Assembly: GCA_033398695.1 (NCBI GenBank)
Contig: JAWKAU010000237.1
Span: forward strand, 62,001 to 126,000
DNA from: Orobanche coerulescens
Lineage: Eukaryota; Streptophyta; Magnoliopsida; Lamiales; Orobanchaceae
Direction: 5' to 3'
Length of the DNA stretch: 64,000 nt
Under the pieces are notes generated by a model, which was not told where the DNA came from, did not search any database, and saw only the letters and a program-made list of their open reading frames with translations. Positions 1-10,615 of this stretch are shown piece after piece. The translations under genes and the position numbers were made by a program. Numbering within the stretch: the first letter of the stretch is position 1; every line of letters begins with the position of its first letter.

Positions 1-371
1 CGCGCGGACATACAAAAACCGCCAAGTGTGTCGCGGCGCACTAAATCTGTGCCGCGGCACAGAGCCTTCAGCTGGATGCCTGGGCGTCCTTAATTTCTTC
101 TGTGCCGCGGCTCACCTGGACTGTGCCGCGGCACAGAGTACAGTTTACTTTGCGCTCGGCTGGGTGTCTTCCTGTGCCGCGGCCCTGCTTCCTTGTGCCG
201 CGGCTCATAGCCAAAATATGCCATTTTCGCCCGTTTCGCCTCGTTTTAGCTTCCGGACTTCAATTTCCTGACAAACATATAAAATTAAGGCGTTAAAGGC
301 TCATTTTATCAAATTCACTCACCAAAATAACACAAAATAATGATAAGTAAGCGTATAAAAATACGCCTAAC
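1..371. repeat. Truncated LTR-like fragment with CpG palindrome array
   Basis: The first 210 bases hold six copies or near copies of the palindrome TGTGCCGCGGCACA (near 27, 47, 101, 121, 172 and 193; those at 47 and 121 are perfect). They are separated by unrelated spacers of about 5 to 50 bases. The segment stops where element A begins at 372, so it is probably U3 of a further LTR family cut by A, by analogy with the palindrome-bearing LTRs elsewhere in the window. No LTR end is visible, so the family is unknown. Short open frames here only reflect the GC-rich repeats. Confidence 0.5.
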
Positions 372-1201
372 AAATGGCGCCGCAGAACATGGATCGTTGA
401 CTCCAGCCCTTCAGCAGCTGTCAATGACAAGGACGGCCTCACCTACTGACAGACCCGCCGAAAGGTCCTAAGTAGGGCCTCCGAAGACAGCGACATAGAT
501 GCGTGTTGGCCTCTCATTGGTTCACACTTCTGGCATCCAGCAACTTCTACGTACTTTAAGGAGACCAACCCATGTGCTAAAGACGATCGCCCGCTTATTA
601 TAATACAGCAGAGGCGATCGCCCAGCGACTCACAGTCCTATAAATAGAGATCCTCCAGCAACTGGGAAAAGGTTCAGAAAAGTTCAGAAAAGTTCAGAAA
701 AGTTCATAAGAAACTCTCTCTTCTCGACTTTCTCTCTTGAATCTATTTTAGGATTTCTCTCTCAGTGCCTCTTAACCAAAGACGGTTGGCAGAGGCAAGG
801 ACTCCCTACAGTTCAGATTCGAAGAGATTCACAATCTCAGAAGCTCAGATACTCAGCTAATTCACACAGTGAGAGACCGTCGATTTCTCACAGTTAGTAC
901 AGCACTCCATCGTTGTTACAAGAACTCACAGAGCATCACCTCTGGTTCTTCCGACAATCTTCAGCACTCGATAGCTAAGATAACTAGGGTCTTTACACTC
1001 ATTGTAATTGTACTCTAACATTAATATTTGTACTCACAAGTATTTGTATTAATAACATCTCACGAGAGCATTCAAGCCCGGGACTAACAACCCCGACAAA
1101 TCTTGTGTTATTTACTTTCCCCACGGACGTGCTCTCGCATTTTGTTTGTTACTCGACCATTCCAGCAATATCATCTCCGGATAATATTTTGGGTAACAAC
1201 A
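372..1201 (+). repeat. 5'-truncated LTR of TAT-like composite element A
   Basis: It matches the complete LTR at 52649-53733 from the word AATGGCGCCGCAG onward, so about 275 bases of its 5' end are missing. It ends GGGTAACAACA, the inverted complement of the TGTTGT that starts the complete copy. A TATA-like CTATAAATAG lies at 638-647, with the palindrome GCGATCGC about 18 bases upstream of it. A primer-binding site follows directly. The inverted partner LTR lies at 7244-8155. Confidence 0.85.
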
Positions 1202-1203
1202 AT

Positions 1204-1221
1204 TGGCGCTAGAAGAAGGGG
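1204..1221 (+). other. Primer-binding site of element A
   Basis: TGGCGCTAGAAGAAGGGG starts two bases after the LTR end. It begins with the usual TGG (complement of tRNA CCA). From memory it fits the 3' end of a plant tRNA-Asn with one or two mismatches; I could not check this against a tRNA set. The same site is at 53736 in D and, mutated, at 52410-52424 on the minus strand in C. Confidence 0.65.
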
Positions 1222-1329
1222 ATCTTAACCTTCATTCTCATTCCGACCGTCCCGAAGAACACTCACTGTTCTCCAGGGCATATACTTGAAGAAACACTCA
1301 CTGTTCTTCAAAGAAAAACCTTCAGAATA

Positions 1330-2907
1330 ATGGTGTCTGCCACCACAGCGAAGAGAGCCGCTCTCCGAACCGCCGGACATCACATTCCGGCTCAATCCGA
1401 GCCTCGGCCTACGGCAGAGGGTAGCCGCGGCGACGTGAGACTCTCGATCCCGCACCTGAGGGACGGCCCCAGCATCTCGCTCGACCAGTTCCAAACCGCG
1501 GAACAGATCGAGGAGGCTATGGCCATCCTAAGGGAGCGACGGAGAACATGCGCAGCACCCGCTATAACCCCCTCGGCCATCCGCCGCGCGGGCAAACGGA
1601 AGCTCAAGGGGTTACTGGCCGAGCGATCGTCAGAAAACCCCGATTCGCGAGAAAAGGCTCTCGCAAGGCGGGACGGTTCCGTCTTCAGTCACTTAGGAAG
1701 CGATCCATCATGGCAACCGGGGCATTCTGGCCCCAACCACGAGACGACGGAATCCGAGTCCGTCACCAGGAGTTCGGCATACCCAACTCCGAACCAAATA
1801 CAGGTCAACCGTTTGGTCCCTATCCGCCGAAGAGTCGAGCCCTGCGGAAAGGACATCATCGACAGTGGAGCCAGGGGATCAGTACTTGATCGCCTCGGTT
1901 CCCGCTCCGAGCGCCTAGCCGCGAGCAGCCAGACCGCGGCGATGGCCACTATGCAACGCCAGCTCGACGAGATGAAAGTGCTTTTGGAAACTAGGGCAAG
2001 CGCCAGTAGAAAGATCATCGGACCGACCGAGCCACTCGCGGTCCACATCGAGCTTGCCCCCGTGCAACCAAGGATCGCCCCTCCCAAAACACCTCTATAT
2101 GAAGGGAGGTCGGACCCCGAGACTCACCTAAGCAAGTTTCGCATTTACATGACCGGGTGTGGGGCATCAGACGTGACCAAGTGCCGAATATTCCCGTTAA
2201 TCTTGGGCGAGCTGGCCCTTAGGTGGTACGTCTCACTACCACCGCGATCAATCATTTCCTTTGAGAAACTGGCGAGTGACTTCACGTCATACTTCGCCAC
2301 CAAGGTCGCCAGACCAGAAGGCCCCCATCACATGATGAAAATCAGGCAGGGGGAAGACGAATCTGACGCAGACTACATCGACTGGGTGGATGAAATAGTC
2401 CTCACTGGAGAGCCCATCAGTGACGATCTCGCTCTCTACTCGATCCTGGGGGGATTCTATGGTCATTCGCCCATGTTTAGGCACCCCACGAAGGATATCC
2501 CCCCGACCTACGCGATCTTCCCCGCTAAGGCCGCCGATTTTCTGGCCAGGCGGAGGTTGCTCACCCTCCACCAAGGCGAGGGGATGCCGCCTCCAGTCTG
2601 AAAGACGGCAATCGTCAAAACCAAAAAGGCGGTCGCCAAACCACCCGGTGATCTCAAGGCCTTCGAGGATGTGGAAGCCCATCTCCTCCACAAGTTCAAC
2701 CGAACTCCGACCCACATTTTTTACGCCATCAAGGGGTGCGAACCGCTAAATAAGCCAAAGGCGATAAGGGACAACGGTCATCTGGACCACAATCAATATT
2801 GTGCTTACCACAAGAGTCCCGGTCACAGCACCAACCAATGCCGCGACCTCCTCAGACAACTCTGGAGATTATTCGAGGAGGGCAAGCTGGACAGTTTGTT
2901 GGCTTAG
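1330..2907 (+). CDS. gag: gag of TAT-like element A, with an in-frame stop
   Basis: Structural capsid protein of a Ty3/Gypsy element of the TAT/Athila group. One frame runs from ATG 1330 to TAG 2907, interrupted by TGA at 2599-2601. The capsid-like core (roughly residues 245-410) has the Retrotrans_gag pattern, with PLYEGRSDPETHLSKF followed by a conserved RWYVSLPP region. After the stop the frame ends in a CX2HX4HX4C knuckle (CAYHKSPGHSTNQC), typical of this group's gag. The first 240 residues are low-complexity. No protease, reverse transcriptase or integrase follows, so the element is non-autonomous. D carries the same TGA, so it predates the duplication. Confidence 0.8.
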
Positions 2908-4438
2908 CCGGAGCCCCATCGATCTCCCGATACGGTCGCCAGAGTCGAACGCGAACAGGACGGAAAGCTCATACGAGCCGACCCCTCGATCAACCTCGGC
3001 GACCGGATCTATATGCTTCAATCAAGAGGAGTGAACTTCAGAAGTCTCTCCCCGATTCCCGCCTCATCAAACCAAAGGCTACTGCCTGAGCAAATGCTTC
3101 GAAAAAGAGGATGACTCGCTCGCCCTCTAAAGTTCGTCATTTGACATGATGGACCTAGACAGCGATCGCCTCCCCTAGCACAACGTATACCGTCGAGGAT
3201 CGCCATCTAACATGGCGGTCCGAGGTAGAAAAGTGCCGCCATGGTCGCAAAGGTCGATGAAACCGACGATCCGTCCATGCAAGGTTCCTTTGGGCTGCGA
3301 TCGCTCGCCCTTCGTTTAAATACGAGGCGGGCGTACCCGAAGGACCCTCCAAAACAAATCAGAGGATGACTCGCTCGCCCTCTAAAGTTCGTCATCAACA
3401 TGAAGAACCTAGGCAAGCGATCGCCTCCCCTTACACAACATATACCGTCGAGGATCGTCGTCTGACATGACGGTCCGAGGTAGAAGAGTGTCGACATGGC
3501 TGTGGAGGACGATGGAACCGTTCTCTGTGCCCATGCAAGGTCCCTTTGGGCAGCGATCGCTCGCCCTTTGTTTAAATACGAGGCGGGCGTAGCCAAAGGG
3601 CCCTCCAAAATAGATCTGTGGACACGTTCGTTCGCCCGCCCTCAAAGGTCCATCACCTAACATGGTGGATCCGGACAATGCGACGCATCCCTCCCCCCGT
3701 CACAACGTATACCGTCGAGGATCGCCATCTTACATGACGGTCCGAGGTAGAAAAGTGTTAACAAGCCGCAGCCGTGGAGTCGATTAATCCGACGACGCCC
3801 CGCGCAAGGACTCCTCCAGACCAAGACCGCACGCCATTCGTTTGAATACGAGGCAGGCACAGCCTACGGAGGACCCTCACAATTAAGTGGGTCGCAAGAA
3901 CTTGGCCATCAGACGGAATGTCTCTCGCGCACAAGACATGGTCGTGGAGGTCGGTTCCATCGAACTCCGCGATCGTGCACGGTTCCTCTAGGCCAGGATG
4001 GTCGGTCTTCCTCGAGTAATATGCAAAATTGAACACCGCTCGCTCAACGATTTATTTTCGTCCCCTTACTTTCACTAAGTAAACAAAAACAAGGGGCAAG
4101 TGTGGAGCTATATATACCACGATCGTCCCTATCCAATTACATACGGAGATCGGCACTTTTCAGATGTATGAGCAGAGATCGACATTGTTGTAAAAGTTAT
4201 CAATGAGTTTATCAATTCACTTGGAGTTGTACACACAACAATCATTTCTCTAAACACTTGTATAAAGTTATGCAAAGACTGAGAAAGACAATCATTCAAG
4301 CAATACATCAGAGAAACAAATATTCATTTCATTACTTGGAATGCAAAAGTACAAACACGGTCGCCCGAAGGCTAAAGTACAAGGAAAGCTATAATAATTA
4401 CAAGCCAAAAACAAAAACAAAAAGAAGGACGTAAAACC
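2908..4438. repeat. Untranslated spacer of element A with three 255-bp tandem repeats
   Basis: Three imperfect units start at 3110, 3365 and 3621 (periods 255 and 256) and end near 3888. Units 1 and 2 contain GCGATCGC followed about 10 bases later by TTTAAATA (3297-3304 with 3315-3322; 3553-3560 with 3571-3578). In unit 3 the palindrome is lost and the box reads TTTGAATA. Tandem repeats between coding region and 3' LTR are known in TAT/Ogre-type elements. The rest (3889-4438) has no convincing coding frame and leads into the 3' end of the antisense gene. The same block is at 55622-56391 in D and, split, in C. Confidence 0.8.
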
Positions 4439-7108
4439 TCAGTCTGCCTCTGCCTGGCCTTCACCTTCGACTGCTGGATCGGCCCGCGCTCCCTCGCCGG
4501 CCTCCGGAGCTGCCTCCCCGTCCTCCGGGGAATTTGGATGAATGAGATTTTCGGGAATCGGGTACCAGCTCAGGTCTACGCTGAGATCCGAGAGGTCCAA
4601 GATCGGCACGGAGAAGGCAGGATGCAGAGGGTGCTCCAGCGCGTAAGGCTTGAAGTTTTCAGCCAGAGGGCCGACCTCCAGCCCTCCCTTCTTAGCGGCG
4701 TGGAGTGAGTCAGTGAACGCCATGTAGTAGGCGAACTCGCTGACGAACTCCACGTTGAGAAAAGGATCGGCCTCGGTCGCCTCCAGCTTTCCTTTCAACT
4801 CCGCAACCGCCTGATGCGCACCCTGAAGCTCGGACTCCTTAGCAGCCGTCTCTCCCCTCGACGAAGCCAGCTCGCTAGTCAGCCGAGCGATGGTCACCTT
4901 CAGCTGATCGGCTTCCTTCTGAGTAGCCGCGTGCGACCGACGGGCCTCTGTCATCTGATCCCGAAGCTGGTCGACCGTCGCCCGGGCTCGCTCAGAATCC
5001 TGTCTCGCCAGCTCAAGATCTTGACTTGCCCGTTTTGCCGCGTCCAATGACTCCTTCTCCATAGCCACGATCTTGTCGGCAAACTCGGAGTTCTTCTTCC
5101 GAGCAGTCTTGAGGTCCGCCTGAAGACGGGAAGTAGAAGGGCGCCCTTCGAAGTCCTTCACAGCTTGGGCAGCCATCGTCGCCACCTGGAGGGAGAGAGC
5201 GAAGGCATCCTGTATCGTGTCCCCGGATTGCTGGCGGGCGATCGCATCCAAATCGGTCGTCCAGGCCTTCGGCAGAGCAGAGACAGTCCAGGTGACGTAT
5301 TGCGGGACGTCACAGGCCTCGCGAGGAGATTGGCTCGCGAGAAAATCCAATACCAGCGGCGAGCAAGCCGGTTTAGTGCAGCGGATCCTGCATCAAGAAC
5401 AGAAGAGTTAGCACATCTCTTATGCAAGTGACAAAACTCGGCAAAACAAACAAAGTTTACCTCTCGGCTTTCTCGGGGTCGCGGCCGAAGTACGGTTTCC
5501 CGCGAGGGGTCTCGGCTTCGGCAATCGCCATGGCCTGCAGAAAAGCCGACGAAAGCGTAGGCTCATCCACCAAGGGGACCGTGGTGAGCGGAGGTGTGGC
5601 GATTGGCGGCTCACCTACAGGGGCAGAGACTGGGGCCTCCCACGACCTCTATCGCTTGCGGTTCAGCCGGAGTCCCTCCTCCCGAACCTCCTCCCCCGCA
5701 GCGATCGGCTCCACGTGAGGCCTCACCTCTGGGATAAAAGGAAGCGCCACCGGAGGAACTCGACTCGACTTCTTCTGGCGCAGGCGACTCAAAACTCCGG
5801 GGTTCGACATGGCAATCTCCGGCGGAGGCTCCAAGAAGCAAGGGAAGTGGACCTCTGCAAAAAGAAACGATCAAACAATGGTTAGACACATTCCCCAAAG
5901 GATGATCGCCAAGCAAAAGGAGATCGTGGAAATTCATACCTGGGACCGAAAGGTGTCGCGGAAAACGGAATAACCGACCAGACAACCAACGGCTCTCTTT
6001 GTTAATCCGGCGAGCGTCTATATCGTCGTCCGGAAGACTGCGTATCCGCTCCTGCATTTACCGTAAAATCAAAAGGTAGCTCGTCAGCCGCCGGAATATG
6101 GAAACCTGCAAAAGGAAGACCAAATTAGATCAGTTCAGAACATATCCGAACAAAGGGAGAGTCAGAACCCTTACTCGGATTCCTCTCCCGAAAGCCTGTG
6201 GGAACGTCCAGCTCGCCCATGGGATTGTCGCTCGCGGATGTATTCCATGCACCGCCGACCCAGAACCATTTCGCCGGATCGCCCCGCACCTTGTTCGGGA
6301 CCCCAAAGATCACCCGACCAGAACGGCCTTGGATATGGTAACCTCCGACGGACCCCTTCTGAACCGTCATCTTGAATAGGTGGTTCATCTCCAATGGTGA
6401 GAGAAGGCGGTACAATCGGTGACTGCCGAACAAGGTGAGGGCACAGACGATCTGGAGCCAGGCGTTCGGCGTTAGCTGAAGCGGCGCCACATTCCAAGCG
6501 ACCAGCAAATTGGAGACGGCAAACGACAGAGGGAACCACAGCCCGACCTCCATTATCGCCTCATTCACGACGACCATACCCTCCGGAGGTTGGTCGGCTC
6601 GCTCGTTCTCGGCCGGCGCGAAAAGATCCACATCTGAAGGGATATGGTACCTCGCCCTCCAGATGGCTAGGTCCTTCCTGGTTTCCGAGCTCCTGATCTG
6701 GCCGAGGGACCACTGAGAGCGCTGCGCGGCCCGAAACAGCGACAGCTTCGCGGATTGATAGGGATGGGCGATCGAGTACTCCCGATAGTCGAACTTGGGA
6801 CTCGGACCGGCCAACCTCTCCATGATTTCTGTGAAGGCCAAGTAGGCTTGGCCAAAGGCGCTATGTTGCTCCCAGTACGCCCTCACCGCCAAATCCTTCT
6901 CCACCAGCAAACGTTTTTGCTCAGCCGCCGCCTCCCTGACAGAATCGGCCTCGTTGAATAGTGACTCGACTTCTGTGGGATTAATACCGGCGCGAATAGC
7001 CTCGACTGCCGTCTCCATATGGAATTCCACGGAGGATCCTTCCCGGACAGTCGAAGTCCCGGCGGCGGAGGTGGTGCCCGTTTTTGACGATGAAGGTACT
7101 CCACACAT
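4439..7108 (-). CDS. Spliced antisense accessory gene of element A (4 exons, decayed)
   Basis: I infer four exons from splice sites and from alignment with C: 7108-6175, 6105-5940, 5854-5461 and 5387-4439. Introns begin GTAAGG, GTATGA and GTAAAC and end TTTGCAG, TTTGCAG and GATGCAG. Exon 1 carries a region (APLQLTPNAWLQIV, later AKWFWVGGAW) that I recognise as the 'putative gypsy type transposon' family, PF04195-like. Exon 4 is a long alanine/glutamate-rich coiled coil with an acidic C-terminus. Extra antisense genes downstream of pol are known in TAT-group elements; their role is unknown. Damage: exon 2 is altered near 6050, exon 3 has a TAG (shared with D), and the start of exon 4 is out of frame. 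The chosen start, MCGVPSSS, lies about 140 bases inside the inverted LTR. Confidence 0.65.
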
Positions 7109-7243
7109 TCTCAAAAAGGAAAGGGAAAAAGAGGATTGTTTCTTACCGAAGGATTGAGTCGATCGACGATCGGCAGGCAAAGGCTTCAAAAAAAATTCAG
7201 CTATCTTCCTCTCCGATGAAATCGCGTAAAAAGGTTTGAACTG

Positions 7244-8155
7244 TGTTGCTACCCAAAATATTATCCGGAGATAGATATTGCTGGAATGGTCGAGTAGCAA
7301 ACAAAGTGCGAGAGCACTTCCGTAGAGAAGGTAAATAACACAAGATTTGCCGGGGTTGTTAGTCCCGAGCTTGAATGCTCTCGCGAGATGTTATTAATAC
7401 AAATATTCTGGGATACAAGTATTAATGTTAGAATACTATTACAATGAGTGTAACGATTCTAGTTATCTTAGCTATAGAGCGTGAAGATTGCCAGAATAAC
7501 CAGATATGATGCTCTGTGAGTTCTTGTAACAACGTTGATGAGCTGTGACGGCCGTGAGAAATCGACAGTCTCTCACGGCGTGTAGTAGCTGTATGTTGGA
7601 GTTCCTAGGCTTGTGAATCTCGTTGAATCTGTTCTGCAGGGAGTTCTTGTCTCTGTCGATCGTCTTCTGGATGAGAGGTGCTGAGAGAGAAGTCCAGAGG
7701 TAGATCCAAGAGAGTAAACCGAGAGCCTGGAGGAATGTATGTATTCTGAATGTATTTTCCACTGAGAGGGAATCAGAAGAGGAACTGAACGTATGTGTAC
7801 GTTTTTAAGGATGTGTTTTCGAACCTTTCTCCAGTTGCTGGAGGTTCTATATTTATAGCACTGGGAGACGCTGGGCGATCGCCTCTACTGTATTATAATA
7901 AGCGGGCGATCGTCTTTTAGCACATGGGCTGGTGCCCTTAAAGTCCGCAGGAGTTGCTGGCAGCCAGCTGTGCGGTCCAATGAGAAATCTGCACGCGTCT
8001 GAGTCGTTGTCACGGGCGGTCCCATCTTGTACCTTTCGACGGGTTTGTCGGTAGGTGATAAGGTGGTGACAGGCTGTGGTCAACGATCCATGTTATGCGG
8101 CGCCTTTTGCGGATCTGCACATGGGTGCTTCTTTGAGATCCAATCTTTTCCGCTG
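7244..8155 (-). repeat. Inverted LTR at the right end of composite A
   Basis: Read on the minus strand this is an LTR of the same family as 372-1201: it starts on the plus strand as TGTTGCTACCCAAAATATT, the complement of the LTR 3' end. Similarity is clear to about 8145-8155, then stops, so its 5' end is missing. It differs from the left LTR by many substitutions (for example CACTTCCGTAGAGAAGG for CACGTCCGTGGGGAAAG), so it belongs to a related subfamily and is not a fresh LTR pair. No primer-binding site follows it on the minus strand. Confidence 0.8.
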
Positions 8156-8435
8156 CGTGAGTATTTTTAAATGGCCTTTCGTTTCTGGTAACTTGAGTTA
8201 CTTTGGAAATCGTTTTCTGAACTATTGAGTTTCGGCTGTTTGGCCTTGTCCTTTCAAATGAGATTTTACAACGGTTTTGATAAACGAGTTTTATAACGCC
8301 TTCGAATGTTTTTATTAGATAATACCGTCGTTAGCCCCTTAGGCGTTTTTAAATATTTGCGAAAATATCTTTTAGCCTTGTGGGTTCCGTTCCGGGGTCC
8401 ACGACGCTGTAATATTCCCGGTCGGATCTGGGGGT
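8156..8435 (+). repeat. 3' end fragment of a chromovirus-like LTR
   Basis: The segment ends GGGGGTGTTACA after a GTAATATTCCC word, the 3'-end signature shared with the LTR ends at 22841, 50771 and 61953. Its left part is cut by composite A. Bases 8156-8383 also occur at 60656-60883 beside composite D, so this piece was copied together with the composite. Confidence 0.65.
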
Positions 8436-9578
8436 GTTACATAGATAATCATCCAACTCATAATCCAAGTCATATATTATCATATTCTTCAATATACACT
8501 CCTCATAACATTAAGAATCGTATCAACACCATTATAATCATCATCATATGAATCAAATACAGATAACAATACCAAAAATCTGAAATGAAGGTGTAGAGTT
8601 CAACAACATACCTCAAGAACATGAACAACACCATCAAACACATCAAGGATCAACATATCCATGCCTCAAATCCATGTTTCCAGGCTTATATCCAAGATAG
8701 AAGAGGTTTATCTTCACTACCATACTCAGAGGGACGAAGTTTGGAGGAAGGAATGGTTTTGTTCTCGTGAAGAAATGAAAAAACGAACTTCCATTTATAA
8801 TCTGCACCGCTCATTACGTACGTTACCAATCAATATTAACGTACGTAATGCTCCCTTACGTACGCTACAGGTCCTTCATAGCGTACGTAACAGCATTCCA
8901 GAACTCACTGCCTTGTTTCGTTCGATCGCTTACGTACGTAATGTATAGGCCATAACGTACGTAATACACACGTTGACTTGCTACAGTACATATCCATTTA
9001 GCGTATGCAATGGGTAGTCCATAACGTACGTAATACACGACGTTGACTCGCCCTCTCACGTTCTGCGCCGAAAGCTGCCGACCGCGGGACCCACCTGTCG
9101 GTCATAGCCTGATCCTGTCTGATTCTCTTCATAACGTACGTTATGCATTCTACGTAACGTACGTTATGTCTTTGTCTTAGCGTACGTAAGCTCTTATGCT
9201 TAACGTACGCTACGCTTGACAAGGTCCTCTCTGATCAGCCAACTATATCTTACCTGATACTTTAACGTACGTAACGACCTAATATTAACGTACGTAACCT
9301 TTGGGAATTAACGTACGTAAGCTCATATGCTTAACGTACGTTATGGCTTCTATACTTGGCCATTTACCCTGATCTTGCTCGTCGTCTCAATATACCGAAT
9401 ACGTATACACAACACACTATATCCTCAAATGAAATTGTCGACCAAGTACGACAATTATACCAGTATAGATGTGTGAGTCCTTCATTTATTTTATCCATAC
9501 TGTACAGATTCCACACTGTACAACATAGCTCGGATAAAATAACGTTAAACAACAGTAGTAGAAATTCCGGATATTACA
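8436..9578 (-). repeat. Gypsy-type LTR, minus strand, with TTACGTACGTAA array
   Basis: On the minus strand the LTR starts TGTAATATCCGG at 9578. About 16 palindromic words of the TAACGTACGTTA/TTACGTACGTAA type lie between 9345 and 8815. They are followed, in LTR orientation, by ATTATAAATGG near 8800-8790, a good TATA box. The low-coordinate end meets the LTR fragment ending at 8435, so its 3' end is missing or interrupted. Part of the spacer between palindromes (GGTCGGCAGCTTTCGGCG on the minus strand) also occurs in the LTR at 62618-64000, which makes the two related. Confidence 0.6.
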
Positions 9579-9736
9579 ACTTATGTAACGAGCATTGACG
9601 GTTTCAAAAGTTTGATTCATGTTAGCCGACCCCAAATCATTTTGGGACTAAGGCTTAGATGTTGTACCCATTTATTAGTGAAATATTTAATACAAATACA
9701 TTTTATGATACCCACTTGCCACTGAAGTATCTTATA
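9579..9736. repeat. LINE/SINE-like 3' tail and flank
   Basis: GCCGACCCCAAATCATTTTG and GGGACTAAGGCTTAGATGTT at about 9625-9664 look like the common 3' tail of plant non-LTR retroelements. No body of such an element is visible upstream. The remainder is AT-rich flank. Confidence 0.35.
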
Positions 9737-9993
9737 CTACCTCCGTTCTTTTATAACTGCAACATCTGGACTTTCACGCTTGCCAATGCACAACTTTGAT
9801 TATTAATATCTTCAATTCTTTATTTTTAAAAATTATAAGACGTTGATATTTTGAAAGTATATTTCGAGATGAATCTAACAAGATCTCACATGACTATATT
9901 TTTTTATGTGTATAAATCACAAAAGATGATCAAAAGAGAGTATGTGAACAGTGTAATAGTCAACATGTTGTAATAATAAAGTAACGGGGGAAG
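9737..9993. mobile_element. Stowaway-like MITE, copy 1
   Basis: This is a 257-bp AT-rich element with ends CTACCTCCGTTCT and GTAACGGGGGAAG, flanked on both sides by TA (9735-9736 and 9994-9995). TA duplications and CTCCCTCCGT-like termini are typical of Tc1/mariner-derived Stowaway MITEs. It has no coding capacity. A second copy of exactly the same length lies at 14054-14310. Confidence 0.8.
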
Positions 9994-10435
9994 TACAAAC
10001 GAAATACTAATTTTGCAAATGAATATTTGAAGTTAAAAATAATTAACTTATCCAAAAAATGTTATTTTTGTTAATTTTTACCAAAAAAATTGACAATTTC
10101 TCAAAAATAGAATGAGAAATGAAGAGGATACCATCAATTAACTAGAAAAATGACTGGTCATGCATGACATCATCATTTAAATGTAAGTACGACATCTGAG
10201 CATTGCTTATAATATTTGTTCTTTCTTTGAGTATTAAATTAGATTCGTATTTCTACAATTTATCTATTAAATAATAATCTTGTGTTGGTTGGGCGGAATG
10301 AAATGTAATGAATGAAATTAATGAAAAAATAATGAAAGTTGGAGTGAAGATTTGGGAAAAAATAATAATAATAAATGCAAATTTGTTACAAAATGAAATT
10401 GTGAAAAGAAATGGCTATAGTGAAAATGGAACATT
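9994..10435. other. AT-rich intergenic DNA
   Basis: I see no gene, long repeat or RNA here, only AT-rich sequence with short A runs. Confidence 0.5.
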
Positions 10436-10615
10436 CCTTTTAAAATGAGAATTTAACTTAGGTTAAAGCATCTCCAATGATGTTGGTTAAAATAGTTGAC
10501 TAAAATGATATAAAATTGCGATTATGTAAAATTTGCTGAATTTGTAAGGTGTTGTACTCCAATGGAGTTTGTTCTAATGATTGGTTATATTTTAAAAATA
10601 GTATGTTATTATTAT
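10436..10615. repeat. Segment duplicated next to composite D
   Basis: About 180 bases, from ATGAGAATTTAACTTAGG to ATAGTATGTTATTATT, recur almost unchanged at 60893-61068. The word AAGCATCTCCAATGATG resembles the ends of plant MITEs, and a related CTCATTGGAGTGGAGAA lies near 10752. It may therefore be part of a MITE, or part of a larger duplication that includes composite A. Confidence 0.5.

Noticed and set aside
26..296. Cysteine/alanine-rich frames at the window start
   Set aside because: They are translations of the GTGCCGCGGCAC palindrome array.
3170..3560. GCGATCGC words as a sign of cyanobacterial contamination
   Set aside because: The word equals the cyanobacterial HIP1 motif, but here it is tied to a plant LTR family and its internal repeats in three elements, with no bacterial genes.
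8815..9345. CRISPR-like array of short palindromic repeats
   Set aside because: The repeats are only about 12 bases and the spacers range widely in length. The array lies in an LTR upstream of a TATA box in plant DNA, and there are no cas genes.
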